From: JACRBE01 sp964429005
Lineage (GTDB): Bacteria; Chlamydiota; Chlamydiia; Chlamydiales; JACRBE01
Direction: 5' to 3'
Assembly (NCBI GenBank): GCA_964429005.1
Contig: CAYSAJ010000051.1
Location: 1 to 6,709 of the forward strand
DNA: 6,709 nt
Within the stretch, counting starts at the first letter, position 1; each line of letters opens with the position of its first letter. Below the pieces are notes generated by a model that saw nothing but the letters and a program-made list of their open reading frames with translations, was not told the origin of the DNA and made no database searches. The translations under genes were made by a program, and so were the position numbers. This document shows, in pieces, positions 1-5,589 of the stretch.

Positions 1-66
1 GTCAAGACCTTCATCGCCGATGGTACTATGCACAAGAGCATGGAAGAGTAGGTCGTCGCCAAGACA
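1..66 (+). rRNA. rrf: 5S rRNA, 3' part (first of two tandem copies)
   Basis: This is the 3' half of a 5S rRNA gene cut by the left edge of the window. It matches bases 194-261 of the complete copy downstream over bases 1-68, with a single difference (T at 56 against C at 249). That difference lies in the 3' strand of the terminal helix and would still allow a G-U pair. The conserved CGCCGATGGTA and GAGTAGGTCG elements of bacterial 5S are present. It is presumably the 5S of the 16S-23S-5S operon lying to the left; that part is inference. Confidence 0.93.
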
Positions 67-82
67 TTCCTTTTTGTCGATC

Positions 83-113
83 AACCGTTTAAGCTTTCTT
101 AAACGGTTTTTTT
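83..113 (+). terminator. Rho-independent terminator after the first 5S copy
   Basis: A perfect 11-bp inverted repeat (AACCGTTTAAG at 83-93 with CTTAAACGGTT at 98-108) closes a CTTT loop and runs into an uninterrupted T tract at 107-113. It is 17 bases past the end of the first 5S copy and would be expected to end the rRNA transcript before the second copy. Confidence 0.93.
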
Positions 114-140
114 ATTCCAAAGATCTTATTCATCAATTTT

Positions 141-259
141 TTCTTGGTGGTTATAGAGAAGGGGAAATACCTGATCCCATTCCGAACTCAGAAGTCAAGA
201 CCTTCATCGCCGATGGTACTATGCACAAGAGCATGGAAGAGTAGGTCGCCGCCAAGACA
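141..259 (+). rRNA. rrf: 5S rRNA, complete (second tandem copy)
   Basis: This is a full-length 5S rRNA of about 119 nt. The 5' end TCTTGGTGG pairs with CCGCCAAGA at the 3' end over nine pairs (one G-U), forming helix I. The universally conserved CCGAACTCAGAAGT loop and the CGCCGATGGTA and AGAGTAGGTCG elements are in the expected places. It lies behind a strong terminator that follows the first copy. I see no clear promoter in the 27 bases between that terminator and the gene, and no hairpin terminator after it, so its expression is uncertain. Protein-coding readings across this stretch (for example 20-244 on the plus strand) are accidental. Confidence 0.95.
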
Positions 260-325
260 TTTTATTCAATAAGTTCTAAAATTATTTCTTTATATACACT
301 ACATATTCTTTATTTTACTTAATTA

Positions 326-356
326 TTGACGAATTTTTTATTATAATAGTTATAAT
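326..356 (+). promoter_or_regulatory. Candidate sigma-70-type promoter for the first two paralogue genes
   Basis: TTGACG at 326-331 resembles a -35 box, and a perfect TATAAT lies at 351-356. The spacer of 19 bases is longer than the preferred 17. A second TATAAT at 342-347 is too close to that -35 box. The start would fall near 363, giving a leader of about 17 bases before the ATG at 380. The remaining DNA between 260 and 379 is very AT-rich, and I see no other signal in it. Confidence 0.4.
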
Positions 357-379
357 TAATAATATAATAGAGTTTGATT

Positions 380-1165
380 ATGGATAGAATTAGTGTATTG
401 GCTCCAAGACTTGAGTTGCAGGTAGAGCCCTCTGATGAAGTGTCTATAGCAAGAGAAGCCCATAAAGAGCCTATAGAGTTTAATTCAGAAATTATCGATA
501 TTGTCACCTATGATTCAGATCCTGATGATGATGAGTGCATCCCTTACACGGGAACTGTCCCAGCAGGCTCCTTGAAAGTTCGTTTCGTAGATTCTCAAAA
601 AAGCTTAACTCCAAAACATATTGTAAGACACAAACCCTCATTATATCCCCTAGATAGAAAATCAGCTCGCACTCGCCTTTATGAAAAAGCTAGAGCCTCC
701 GCCACAGTTTCCACTTCGGCGGCTACAGCGAAAAGACAAATCCGCTATAAAAATCTTCTTTTACAACCACCGATGCACACGGAAGCAGCATCTCCTAAAG
801 AAAGCTCTTTAAAACGCGATCAATACGTTTCAGAAACTAGTTTTGCTGCGATAAAGATGAAAGGCCTTGTCCCTCATCTTTTTGCCCTATTTAAAAGTAA
901 CGTAGTAAATACCCCACTAAAGAGCCCTATTCTTCGCGCTTTGCAAAAAACAGCTTCTCTTTTGGCAATTATTCCCTTCGAGGCCCTTCAACTCACCGAA
1001 CTCATCGTAAGGACTCTAGGGCTTTGCATTTTAGGTCCTACGGCTATGGCACCTAGTAAAGTAGTAAGAAATTTTTACAATAAGCAATTTGTTGATCTTA
1101 CTAGAGCTTCCGTTGTAAACTTATGGAAAATAGCAAGAGACTGCTTTGGACAACTTGCAAAGTAA
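380..1165 (+). CDS. Hypothetical protein, paralogue 1 (C-terminal hydrophobic core)
   Basis: A 261-residue protein that I do not recognise. The ATG at 380 is preferred because AGAG at 369-372 lies seven bases upstream; the in-frame TTG at 374 is too close to that site. Residues 1-150 are hydrophilic and probably largely disordered, with an acidic cluster (YDSDPDDDE, 44-52) followed by a basic, Ser/Ala-rich stretch (about 93-145). Residues 180-261 form a hydrophobic core: a helix around 193-220 with E207 and R211 in the signature ELIVR, then YNKQF at 233-237 and a final amphipathic helix. This core recurs in the next three genes. There is no obvious N-terminal signal peptide. The following gene starts 11 bases after this stop, so the two are probably co-transcribed. 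A membrane-associated or secreted role is inference only. Confidence 0.85.
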   Translation: MDRISVLAPRLELQVEPSDEVSIAREAHKEPIEFNSEIIDIVTYDSDPDDDECIPYTGTVPAGSLKVRFVDSQKSLTPKHIVRHKPSLYPLDRKSARTRLYEKARASATVSTSAATAKRQIRYKNLLLQPPMHTEAASPKESSLKRDQYVSETSFAAIKMKGLVPHLFALFKSNVVNTPLKSPILRALQKTASLLAIIPFEALQLTELIVRTLGLCILGPTAMAPSKVVRNFYNKQFVDLTRASVVNLWKIARDCFGQLAK

Positions 1166-1176
1166 ATTTTAATTTT

Positions 1177-1569
1177 ATGGCTGTACACACATTCAACAGA
1201 GCTTATAATGCTCCATTGACCAAAACGTTTGCAGAGACTTACTGCTCACGAGGCCTCTCCTATGCGCTAGCTAGACAGGTGATGTATTTGTTTCGCTCTG
1301 AAGAGAGCGAGGTTTATACTTGGCAGCAGTTTATTCGAAGACCTCTAGCTATGGCAGGGATGCTTCCCTTTGCTGCTATGGCTATTGTTGAGTCTGTTGC
1401 TCGCGTAGCCCTCTCAGTAGGTTTTTTCTTTTTACATTGGGTTCCTTACACTAATAGGCATTATGATAGAGAAGGACCTGACCTTGCTTGCAAAAGCATT
1501 TCAAATATCTTTATGATAGTTCTACAAGCATTCATGCAGCTTGCTATGACTGTCCCTGAAATGAAATAA
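1177..1569 (+). CDS. Hypothetical small membrane-type protein, paralogue 2
   Basis: A 130-residue protein without a name I can support. From LFRS (38-41) onward it aligns with the C-terminal part of the preceding protein: LPF at 63-65, a hydrophobic helix of about 58-90 containing ESVAR (72-76), then YDREG (96-100) and a C-terminal hydrophobic helix with FMQLA (119-123) opposite FGQLA in the upstream protein. A longer reading from the ATG at 1123 would overlap the upstream gene by 43 bases. Neither ATG has a clear ribosome binding site, so I choose the non-overlapping ATG at 1177, possibly reached by translational coupling. The gene is compact, essentially the shared core plus about 40 residues. 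The 101 bases after it are AT-rich with only a weak A/T inverted repeat, so read-through to the next gene is possible. Confidence 0.8.
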   Translation: MAVHTFNRAYNAPLTKTFAETYCSRGLSYALARQVMYLFRSEESEVYTWQQFIRRPLAMAGMLPFAAMAIVESVARVALSVGFFFLHWVPYTNRHYDREGPDLACKSISNIFMIVLQAFMQLAMTVPEMK

Positions 1570-1670
1570 TTAAAAATTTAATTTTCATTACAAACTGTTA
1601 AAAATAATTCCTTGTATTTTGTAAAAGTCTGTTTATTGATAATATTATTTCTTTCAAAGAAGGCTTTTTT

Positions 1671-2648
1671 ATGTCAGATATTCAAAATTATCCTTTAACT
1701 TTTTGTGCGTACAAGTGGTATGCGTTAAATGTTCGAGACCATGACAAATTTCAGGGATCTGCAAAAATCATCACACTCCCAATGACTTCACTAATCTGTT
1801 TACCTCTTGCCGCTCTTTCAGTAGCGGAAGGTGTAGTGCGAGCAGTAGCCGGAATTTTTTTAGCGATTCCAGCTCATTATGAATTTGGAATTTCTAAAAA
1901 AACTTACAATCAACATTTTTCTCTATTTCATCAAGATTCATTTGTATTTGATTCATTTTCAAACTTCCCTCAATTTCTTATGCTAAGTATTTCACAGTGG
2001 TGTTCAGAAAAATCATTAAAACAGGAACCTGTGGCACTTGCAAAGCCAGATCAACCCGGTTCAGTAGCTCCTTCAGCAACAGGTCAGGGTAGAGGTGGCG
2101 CTTCATTATTAGATGAAACAAAAGATAGCATGCAGCAAGGTGATGGACACGGAGCAGCCGGAACTGGACTACAGGCATCAACAGGAGGAGCTGGTTCTCC
2201 TGCGCCAGCAGAGCATGCTGCCGGAAGAACTACAACACCAGGGCTTTCAGCTGTAGTTGCTGCAGGAGATGGTGATATTGATTCAGATAGCGACTTTCAC
2301 TCAGCTGGAGCAGTATCGCCAGTTGATATTTCTACCATGTTAGGTAGAGGTGGTGCAGTGGTGGATCGTAGAGCCAGTGGTCATAGTCATGAAAGTGATC
2401 ATTCAGGTGGTGGTGAGTCTGCAAGGAGTTCCCGTAGAAGATCTCTTGAAGATCGTTTAGCAGAGGGGAAAGCAAAGAGAAATGCAGGGGGAGGGGCTCG
2501 CAGATCTAGCTTAGGCGCCTTTTCTCCTCCAAAAGCTCCTTCTGTAGTAGGAGCTCTTGCAGCTCGAAGAAAGAGTGTTACTGGTGGAGATGGCAAAGTC
2601 ACTGAAGCTGCAACAACTACTACAGAGGGTGGCGGCAGAGTAGTATAA
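1671..2648 (+). CDS. Hypothetical protein, paralogue 3, with long disordered tail and RRxS motifs
   Basis: A 325-residue protein of unknown function. The start is well supported: AAAGAAGG at 1656-1663 lies seven bases before the ATG. Residues 1-115 carry the shared core: a hydrophobic helix around 34-67 with LPLAAL and EGVVR (53-57), then YNQHF (79-83) and a hydrophobic segment near 98-110. From about residue 117 the protein changes sharply to Gly/Ala/Ser/Thr-rich, low-complexity sequence with an acidic DSDSD patch (204-208). R-R-x-S motifs begin at residues 233, 255, 277 and 299, exactly 22 apart. GC content also changes: a 60-base sample from 1681 has 21 G/C, one from 2341 has 30. The tail looks disordered and may be modified or bind partners. 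In Chlamydiae a secreted effector is plausible but not shown. A strong terminator follows. Confidence 0.88.
   Translation: MSDIQNYPLTFCAYKWYALNVRDHDKFQGSAKIITLPMTSLICLPLAALSVAEGVVRAVAGIFLAIPAHYEFGISKKTYNQHFSLFHQDSFVFDSFSNFPQFLMLSISQWCSEKSLKQEPVALAKPDQPGSVAPSATGQGRGGASLLDETKDSMQQGDGHGAAGTGLQASTGGAGSPAPAEHAAGRTTTPGLSAVVAAGDGDIDSDSDFHSAGAVSPVDISTMLGRGGAVVDRRASGHSHESDHSGGGESARSSRRRSLEDRLAEGKAKRNAGGGARRSSLGAFSPPKAPSVVGALAARRKSVTGGDGKVTEAATTTTEGGGRVV
2367..2630 (+). repeat. Four in-register 22-residue units each starting with R-R-x-S
   Basis: Within paralogue 3, the codons for RRAS (2367), RRRS (2433), RRSS (2499) and RRKS (2565) start exactly 66 bases apart. In the last three the Ser is followed by Leu, Leu and Val; in the first it is followed by Gly. 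Between the motifs, the units share only Gly/Ala/Ser richness and no evident DNA identity. This is therefore either an old, strongly diverged repeat or a spacing kept by selection. Confidence 0.7.
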
Positions 2649-2672
2649 GAATTCGCTTAGTTTTCTTGTCGT

Positions 2673-2702
2673 AAAAAGCTGGGAATTAACCCAGCTTTTT
2701 TC
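2673..2702 (+). terminator. Rho-independent terminator after paralogue 3
   Basis: AAAAAGCTGGG at 2673-2683 pairs perfectly with CCCAGCTTTTT at 2690-2700 around a six-base loop and is followed by further T residues. It lies 25 bases after the stop codon of the upstream gene. Confidence 0.93.
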
Positions 2703-2764
2703 TTTTCCATAATTTTATAATTCATTCCTTTTTATTTTAAGAACACAAAATAAAAAGACTTTGT

Positions 2765-2770
2765 TACAAT
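2765..2770 (+). promoter_or_regulatory. Candidate -10 element for paralogue 4
   Basis: TACAAT (five of six consensus bases) lies between the preceding terminator and the ATG at 2805 and would give a leader of about 28 bases. No convincing -35 box is seen at the usual distance, so this rests on the -10 alone and on the need for a promoter after a strong terminator. Confidence 0.25.
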
Positions 2771-2804
2771 CAATAATTATTCGTCGTAACAAGTGAGGTG
2801 TATT

Positions 2805-3623
2805 ATGGATAAACTTACTACAGCTCCAGCGTTTAGTCAGTTTTTATGCGAGCAGTGGGAGAAAAATATTGAAGCTTCCATTCGTAAATCGCATGAGGGA
2901 CATTTGGGTGCGTTTGCTCCCGTAAGTTTTATAGTATACCATCTGATAGCGATTGAAGGTGTTATTGAAACAGTAACACGATTAGCGTTAGGCGTTTTAT
3001 TGATAGGTTTTGCTTTTTGTGTTTCAGATCATAATTTTATTGAGTATTTTGATAAACAGTTCTGTTTTCTTAATCCCGAATCAAAACTCTTTATTGCAGC
3101 AAAATTTACTTCTTATGCTATCTGTGTGCCATGGCAAAGATTAATAAGCTTTTTTTCTAACAATACCTTGCAACATCGATCTCCAGCACAATGTGAGGCT
3201 CCAATCCTTAGGAGCCCCCCTCCTGCCCTAGTACAATCAAGCTCAGATCGTAGCCCTGGGGGATTACCTCCTACCGTGCCTGCTAGAGGAGTTTTGTCTG
3301 ATTCAACAAGAGGGATCGATACAGGAGATGTTGCCCGCTTTGGAATCAGAGGGGCAGCGAGGCAGCTTGGGGGAGGACATCTAGATCCTGCAACCCCGCC
3401 TAGTCCTCATGCTAGGGGAGATAGTTTGCCTGGAGGAAATGTCCCCACTCCAGAAGCGCTTCAGGCTGCTTTACTCGAAGGTATAGGTGGCGGATCACAC
3501 ACGCGTCAAGCGACAGCTGCGTCTGAAGTTTCGTTTGTATCTGAAGTATCGGATGACGGTTCCCCAAGAGGAGAGCATCGACTTGGGCCTTCAGGGGTTT
3601 TAAACTATGACGCCTTGCAGTAA
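2805..3623 (+). CDS. Hypothetical protein, paralogue 4, with Pro/Gly/Ser-rich tail
   Basis: A 272-residue protein I do not recognise. The ATG at 2805 is chosen because GAGG at 2795-2798 lies six bases upstream; the in-frame GTG at 2793 sits just before that site. Residues 1-120 hold the family core: a hydrophobic helix around 38-72 containing IAIEGVIETVTR, with the E55-R59 pair, then FDKQF (82-86) and a hydrophobic segment near 96-117. From about residue 121 the protein becomes Pro/Gly/Ser-rich and probably disordered. It has RSP at 125-127, 136-138 and 149-151, further S/T-P sites, and an acidic Ser-rich patch near 240-250. The architecture (core first, then tail) matches the upstream gene, and the downstream terminator is nearly the same. 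Tandem duplication is the simplest origin. A secreted, membrane-associated role is only inferred. Confidence 0.87.
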   Translation: MDKLTTAPAFSQFLCEQWEKNIEASIRKSHEGHLGAFAPVSFIVYHLIAIEGVIETVTRLALGVLLIGFAFCVSDHNFIEYFDKQFCFLNPESKLFIAAKFTSYAICVPWQRLISFFSNNTLQHRSPAQCEAPILRSPPPALVQSSSDRSPGGLPPTVPARGVLSDSTRGIDTGDVARFGIRGAARQLGGGHLDPATPPSPHARGDSLPGGNVPTPEALQAALLEGIGGGSHTRQATAASEVSFVSEVSDDGSPRGEHRLGPSGVLNYDALQ

Positions 3624-3662
3624 AAAGGTGTCTAGTCACTTATTAACTTCTATCGTATAAAT

Positions 3663-3692
3663 AAAAAAGCTGGAATTTCTCCCAGCTTTTTT
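3663..3692. terminator. Bidirectional terminator between converging genes
   Basis: AAAAAAGCTGG at 3663-3673 pairs with CCAGCTTTTTT at 3682-3692 around an eight-base loop. The stem ends in T runs on either strand, so it can serve both the plus-strand paralogue 4 and the minus-strand operon ending at 3721. The stem is almost the same as that at 2673-2700. Confidence 0.92.
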
Positions 3693-3720
3693 ATAGTAGG
3701 TTTTAGTCAATCTCTAGATT

Positions 3721-4110
3721 TTATGCTTCACCGTCAGAAATCATATCAAAGAGAAGATTGTCGATATCAGAAGTTTTATGGTAAAGGTTTACAACGCGAT
3801 CAGTAGTTTCTGATGAAAGCTTATTATTTTTAACAGAATTATAGATTTCAGTTTTATATGATTCAAGATCTCGAATATGAGCTACAACTTCATCCGAAAG
3901 TTTGCACTCGAGAGAAAGCTTTGATAGCTCAGAAATAGGTTTTTCAATAGATGAGATGAGTTTTTTTACTTGTTTTGCATCTGGTGCATCATCTGCGGTA
4001 ATAAATCGAATGTAGCTGCCTACACTCGTAAGAATTTGTGTATTAAAATCGTCTGCCTTTTTTAAATAGGCTCTGACGATGTCTTTAGATACTTGTTGAT
4101 TGTCTCCCAT
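3721..4110 (-). CDS. Small helical protein of unknown function
   Basis: I do not recognise this protein. The preferred start is the ATG at 4110 (129 residues), because GAGAGG lies six bases upstream of it. A start at 4137, adding nine residues, is possible but has only a weaker AGAG site. The sequence is hydrophilic and rich in Lys, Asp, Glu, Ser and Leu, without a signal peptide or membrane segment. Long stretches look alpha-helical and may form a small helical bundle or coiled coil, for example around DIVRAYLKKADDFNTQIL and the segment from KQVKKLISSIEKPISEL. It has one Cys and no Trp. It is the second gene of a minus-strand operon, beginning 51 bases (24 with the longer start) after the aminotransferase stop, and a terminator follows it. 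The context gives no clear functional link. Confidence 0.8.
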   Translation of the reverse strand: MGDNQQVSKDIVRAYLKKADDFNTQILTSVGSYIRFITADDAPDAKQVKKLISSIEKPISELSKLSLECKLSDEVVAHIRDLESYKTEIYNSVKNNKLSSETTDRVVNLYHKTSDIDNLLFDMISDGEA

Positions 4111-4161
4111 AACAGGCCTCTCAGAATGTCTTGCCATTGTACTCTAAGTAGCATTTTTTTC

Positions 4162-5040
4162 TTAGTGGTTCAATGAAAAAGTTTTCTCTAATGACCAGTC
4201 GATTTGCAGCGAAGGCCACTTTCCGCCGGAGACATATTCATGCAGTTTCGCATGAAGAAAATGGGATTTGGTTTTTTTGGAAAAAAGAAAATCATTGAAA
4301 CGATAAATCGGCATAATTTCACGAACAGATGCGCAAAGAAATGCTTCATCAAAAGAAGAAAGCTCTGAAATATGGACCGGTCTTTTTTGAATTTCAAAAA
4401 AAGAGCCAGCAAGTCGAAGGATAAGTTCTTTAGTGACTCCTTTTAGAACTCTTTCATCGGGAGTAATAAGAGTGGACCCTTGAATAAAAAAAAGATTGCT
4501 CCGTGTGCCTTCTAGGAGGAAACCTTCCGGATCTATGTAGACTAAATCATCAAATCCTTGAGGTCTTAGTTCATCAAGCATCCACAGGGCAGGTAAATAG
4601 AAGGCTGTTTTGATATGAGGAAACACTCTTGGGATTTCAAAGGTGTGAACATTGATGGCAGGGGCGGGGAGAGTAGGGGTTTTAATTGGATAGCACAAAA
4701 TATAAAGATTAGGAGAGCCTGTTTTATTAAAACCATCGTTGCTATTGCCTGCACTGGCCATGAATTTTAGCAGCGCATAGTCATAGGGATTGTATTCAAT
4801 AAGTTCATAGATAAGCCTCGATAAAGCTTTTTCATCATGTTCAAGAGAAAGTCGAACTTGCTTACAAGCGAATAAAAACCTTTCAACATGATCTTGGAGG
4901 TGGAAGGGTTTTTTCGAGTATGTCCTTAGGACATCAAATACTGTGTAACCTCGGGAAAATCCTAAATCATGAACAGAAACTTTAGCTTCAGCATCGCTTA
5001 CAAAGCGATCAATACAGAAATGAACAGAATTTGAATGCAT
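4162..5040 (-). CDS. Class IV PLP-dependent aminotransferase (BCAT/D-Ala aminotransferase/ADC lyase fold)
   Basis: This is a fold-type IV PLP enzyme, expected to be cytosolic. Numbered from the ATG at 5040 (292 residues, usual for the family), the sequence shows HDLGFSRGYTVFDVLRTY at 24-41, with R39 as the likely PLP-phosphate ligand. HVERF at 51-55 follows, then the likely Schiff-base lysine K144 (HIKTAFYLPA), LLEGTRSNLFFI at 175-186 with E177 near the pyridine nitrogen, and LKGVTKELIL at 199-208. The usual DRG is DLG here. The start at 5040 is chosen because AGGG lies about nine bases upstream and a candidate promoter would begin transcription near 5066. An ATG at 5064 would be almost leaderless. 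Substrate specificity (branched-chain amino acids, D-alanine or aminodeoxychorismate) cannot be decided from these motifs. It is the first gene of an operon with the small helical protein. Confidence 0.92.
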   Translation of the reverse strand: MHSNSVHFCIDRFVSDAEAKVSVHDLGFSRGYTVFDVLRTYSKKPFHLQDHVERFLFACKQVRLSLEHDEKALSRLIYELIEYNPYDYALLKFMASAGNSNDGFNKTGSPNLYILCYPIKTPTLPAPAINVHTFEIPRVFPHIKTAFYLPALWMLDELRPQGFDDLVYIDPEGFLLEGTRSNLFFIQGSTLITPDERVLKGVTKELILRLAGSFFEIQKRPVHISELSSFDEAFLCASVREIMPIYRFNDFLFSKKTKSHFLHAKLHEYVSGGKWPSLQIDWSLEKTFSLNH

Positions 5041-5072
5041 GAATTTTTTCCCTATTTTCACCATTGTTTCAG

Positions 5073-5102
5073 ATTAGAAATTTTTCGCGCATTTTTTTTC
5101 AA
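5073..5102 (-). promoter_or_regulatory. Candidate promoter for the aminotransferase operon
   Basis: Read on the minus strand, TTGAAA (5102-5097) and TCTAAT (5078-5073) each match five of six consensus bases and are separated by 18 bases. Transcription would start near 5066. This leaves about 25 bases of leader, including an AGGG site, before the ATG at 5040. Confidence 0.4.
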
Positions 5103-5179
5103 AAACGGCTTAAGAGCATCTGTAAAGACAATTTTTTAACCCGATTAAAAACGTAATAAAAAAATGTTTAAAAAATTTA

Positions 5180-5208
5180 TTGAAGAATATCTCTAAAGCA
5201 ACTATGGA
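5180..5208 (+). promoter_or_regulatory. Candidate promoter for hctA
   Basis: TTGAAG at 5180-5185 and TATGGA at 5203-5208 are separated by 17 bases. The -10 match is weak (three of six). If real, transcription starts near 5215, past the upstream in-frame ATG at 5209, leaving a leader of about 60 bases. hctA is a late developmental gene in Chlamydia, so a non-consensus promoter would not be surprising. Confidence 0.3.
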
Positions 5209-5224
5209 ATGACTTATGACGAAA

Positions 5225-5237
5225 AGGGGAAACCCCT
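5225..5237 (+). promoter_or_regulatory. Small hairpin in the hctA leader
   Basis: AGGGG at 5225-5229 pairs with CCCCT at 5233-5237 around an AAA loop, about 37 bases before the hctA start codon. It is a GC-rich element in an otherwise A-rich leader and could take part in translational control; that role is inference. Confidence 0.35.
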
Positions 5238-5274
5238 ACAGAGTTACAACAAAAAAAACACATGGAGTAAGAAA

Positions 5275-5565
5275 ATGGCTCTCAAAGACACAATCAAAAC
5301 AATGTGCTCAGTTCTTGAACATATCCAAAGAGATATGGTGAAAGCAGAAAAAGGAAACAAAGCTGCTTCACAAAGAGTAAGAACAGGAAGCATCAAATTT
5401 GAAAAAGTAGCAAAACTTTATAGAAAAGAGTCTGTTGCTGCTGAAAAATCAGGTGGCTCAAAAAGAAAAGCTGGCGGAAAAAAAGCTGCAAAAGCTCCAG
5501 CCAAAAAAGCTGCTGCTAAAAAAAGAGCTCCAGCTAAGAAATCTGCAAAAAGAAGAAAAAAATAA
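5275..5565 (+). CDS. hctA: Histone H1-like nucleoid protein Hc1
   Basis: A 96-residue chlamydial histone H1 homologue that condenses the chromosome as reticulate bodies turn into elementary bodies. The N-terminal half has the family signature: MALKDTIKTM at 1-10, KAEKGNKAASQRVRTGSIK at 23-41 and KVAKLYRKES at 44-53. The C-terminal part (62-96) is a Lys/Ala/Arg DNA-binding tail with AKAPAKKAAAKK repeats. It is somewhat shorter than the Chlamydia trachomatis protein (about 125 residues as I recall), and the difference lies in the tail. The start at 5275 is set by homology to MALKDT and by GGAG at 5264-5267, seven bases upstream. The in-frame ATG at 5209 is probably in the leader. In Chlamydia, hctA translation is repressed by the small RNA IhtA; I cannot see that RNA here. 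A strong terminator follows, and a rumA-type gene is next, as in Chlamydia. Confidence 0.96.
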   Translation: MALKDTIKTMCSVLEHIQRDMVKAEKGNKAASQRVRTGSIKFEKVAKLYRKESVAAEKSGGSKRKAGGKKAAKAPAKKAAAKKRAPAKKSAKRRKK

Positions 5566-5589
5566 ATTTTTTCTTTGAAGATTTGAATT

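Noticed and set aside
20..244. Open plus-strand frame of 74 codons
   Set aside because: It runs across both 5S rRNA copies and the terminator; the RNA genes explain the sequence.
342..347. Second TATAAT before paralogue 1
   Set aside because: It is only 10 bases from the TTGACG box; in such AT-rich DNA TATAAT occurs by chance.
374..379. TTG start for paralogue 1
   Set aside because: The ATG six bases later has a correctly spaced AGAG; the TTG would be almost touching it.
1570..1600. A/T-only inverted repeat after paralogue 2
   Set aside because: The stem is made only of A-T pairs and has no clean T tract, so it is too weak to call a terminator.
2399..2602. Minus-strand open frame inside the tail of paralogue 3
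   Set aside because: It is a shadow of a codon-biased, Gly/Ser-rich coding region; no ribosome binding site or recognisable protein.
2793..2804. GTG start for paralogue 4
   Set aside because: It lies directly before the GAGG site that serves the ATG at 2805.
3414..3425. RGDS tetrapeptide in the tail of paralogue 4 (residues 204-207), the integrin-binding type motif
   Set aside because: A single short motif in low-complexity sequence is readily expected by chance, and surface exposure is not shown.
3412..3639. Minus-strand open frame over the end of paralogue 4
   Set aside because: It lies opposite a better supported gene and lacks any recognisable features.
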